A stretch of DNA of 6,995 bases from Candidatus Cloacimonadota bacterium (lineage in GTDB: Bacteria; Cloacimonadota; Cloacimonadia; Cloacimonadales; TCS61), in assembly GCA_018654125.1 (NCBI GenBank), contig JABIME010000201.1, positions 1 through 6,995 of the forward strand. Direction: 5' to 3'. The notes under the pieces are model-generated. The model worked only from the letters and a program-made list of their open reading frames with translations. It made no database searches and was not told the DNA's origin. Of the stretch, positions 6,070-6,995 are shown one piece after another; position 1 is the stretch's first letter, and each line of letters opens with the position of its first letter. Made by a program: the position numbers and the translations under genes.

Positions 6070-6995
6070 ATGAGAGTTCACAATTTTAGTGCAGGTCCGG
6101 CAGTTTTACCAGAAGAAGTTTTAAAGAATATTCAAGAGAATTTAGTAAATTACAAAGGTAATGGTCTATCAGTTTTAGAGATGAGTCATCGTTCTAAACA
6201 ATACATGGAAATTATTGAAGGCGCCTGTGCGAGATTATTGAAGATAATGGGTTTAGGCGATGATTATAAAGCAATGTTCCTTCAAGGTGGAGCAAGCTCA
6301 CAATTCTTTATGATCCCACTTAATTTCTGTGCAGATGATAAAGTTGCTAATTATATTGATACAGGTGTTTGGAGTACAAAAGCAATTAAAGAAGTTAAAA
6401 TTCTTGGAAAACAATTGCATATTGCTGCTACATCCGAAGACAAAGATTTTACATATATTCCAAAAGAATGGAAGTTATCTGATAACCCTGCTTATCTTCA
6501 CATAACAACTAATAATACGATTCGTGGAACAGAATGGAGGATCGATCCTGACGTTCCTGCTAGTGTTCCATTGATAGCAGATATGTCATCTAACTTCTTA
6601 AGTAAACCAATGGATTTTAGCAAATATGATATGATCTATGGTGGAGCACAGAAGAATATAGGACCAGCTGGTGCTACTTTTGTGGTTCTTAAGAAATCTA
6701 TGTTGGAAAGACTCAATCCGAATCTTCCTTCAATGATGAATTATAACACTCATGTAAGTAAAGACTCTATGTTTAATACACCTCCAACTTTTACGATCTA
6801 CGTGATTGGTGAAGTTCTTAAATGGATCGAGAAAAATGGTGGATTAGAAGGTATGCAGAAGATTAACGAAGAAAAAGCTGCATACATTTATGATGTTATT
6901 GATGGAACTGATTTTTACACTGGAACTGTTGTAAAAGAAGACCGTTCTCTCATGAATATTCCTTTCCGTCTTCCAACTGAAGAACTGGAAAAGAA
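6070..6995 (+). CDS. serC: Phosphoserine aminotransferase, C-terminal part beyond window
   Basis: PLP-dependent enzyme that converts 3-phosphohydroxypyruvate and glutamate to phosphoserine and 2-oxoglutarate, the second step of serine synthesis; in some bacteria it also acts in PLP synthesis. The window holds 308 codons of a family that usually has about 360; the frame is open to the edge. Visible family features: N terminus VHNFSAGPAVLP; MSHRS (38-42) with the substrate-binding H40-R41; QGGASSQF (72-79) with the cofactor phosphate loop; TGVWS (98-102) with W101 stacking on PLP; HITTNNTIRGTEW (144-156); ADMSSNFLS with D171; GGAQKNIGPAG with the Schiff-base lysine K195; and YNTHVSKDSMFNTPPTF with N236-T237. 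These match E. coli SerC positions within a residue or so. A strong ribosome binding site and a TATAAT box precede it. A downstream serA is common in related genomes but is not visible here. Confidence 0.97.
   Translation, partial: MRVHNFSAGPAVLPEEVLKNIQENLVNYKGNGLSVLEMSHRSKQYMEIIEGACARLLKIMGLGDDYKAMFLQGGASSQFFMIPLNFCADDKVANYIDTGVWSTKAIKEVKILGKQLHIAATSEDKDFTYIPKEWKLSDNPAYLHITTNNTIRGTEWRIDPDVPASVPLIADMSSNFLSKPMDFSKYDMIYGGAQKNIGPAGATFVVLKKSMLERLNPNLPSMMNYNTHVSKDSMFNTPPTFTIYVIGEVLKWIEKNGGLEGMQKINEEKAAYIYDVIDGTDFYTGTVVKEDRSLMNIPFRLPTEELEK

Noticed and set aside
1..6995. A defence system, toxin-antitoxin pair, CRISPR array or mobile element
   Set aside because: All long coding frames are accounted for by recognisable housekeeping, radical SAM, cold-shock or surface proteins; minus-strand frames overlap these genes and show no family features; no direct-repeat array or terminal inverted repeats were seen.

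Overview
This is an AT-rich, tightly packed bacterial chromosome segment with every gene on the + strand. The likely source is a member of Candidatus Cloacimonadota or a near relative in the FCB group. The main clue is the 844-residue exported beta-helix protein. It opens with a 'WHIKQDGTGNF' type repeat start and ends in a YPNPFNP...IYNIKGQKVKTL...SGIYFYKL...KKMLLLK domain, a style I associate with Cloacimonadota, Marinimicrobia and Ignavibacteria. This placement is pattern recognition, not a search result.

Layout: (1) 1-1164, a class I SAM-dependent methyltransferase with a C-terminal THUMP-like domain. (2) 1165-1344, a 180-base AT-rich leader with two inverted repeats. (3) 1345-1557, a small cold-shock-domain protein with a strong ribosome binding site. 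(4) 1537-1604, two consecutive hairpins: a perfect 11-bp inverted repeat across the cold-shock stop codon, then a textbook intrinsic terminator whose T-run touches the next start codon. (5) 1605-3380, a YgiQ-family radical SAM protein. (6) 3385-5919, the exported beta-helix protein, 4 bases behind ygiQ. (7) 5920-6069, an intergenic region with a GC-richer segment that resembles a dispersed repeat, followed by a likely promoter. (8) 6070 to the window end, the first 308 codons of serC (phosphoserine aminotransferase), cut by the window edge.

The genes do not form an obvious pathway. The cold-shock gene looks like its own transcription unit. ygiQ and the beta-helix gene are probably co-transcribed because of their spacing. 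serC looks like the start of a new unit, perhaps a serine biosynthesis operon continuing outside the window. I see no defence system, CRISPR array, transposon, tRNA or rRNA, and no convincing undescribed multi-gene system. The most interesting signal is the compact regulatory junction at 1530-1607, between the cold-shock gene and ygiQ.
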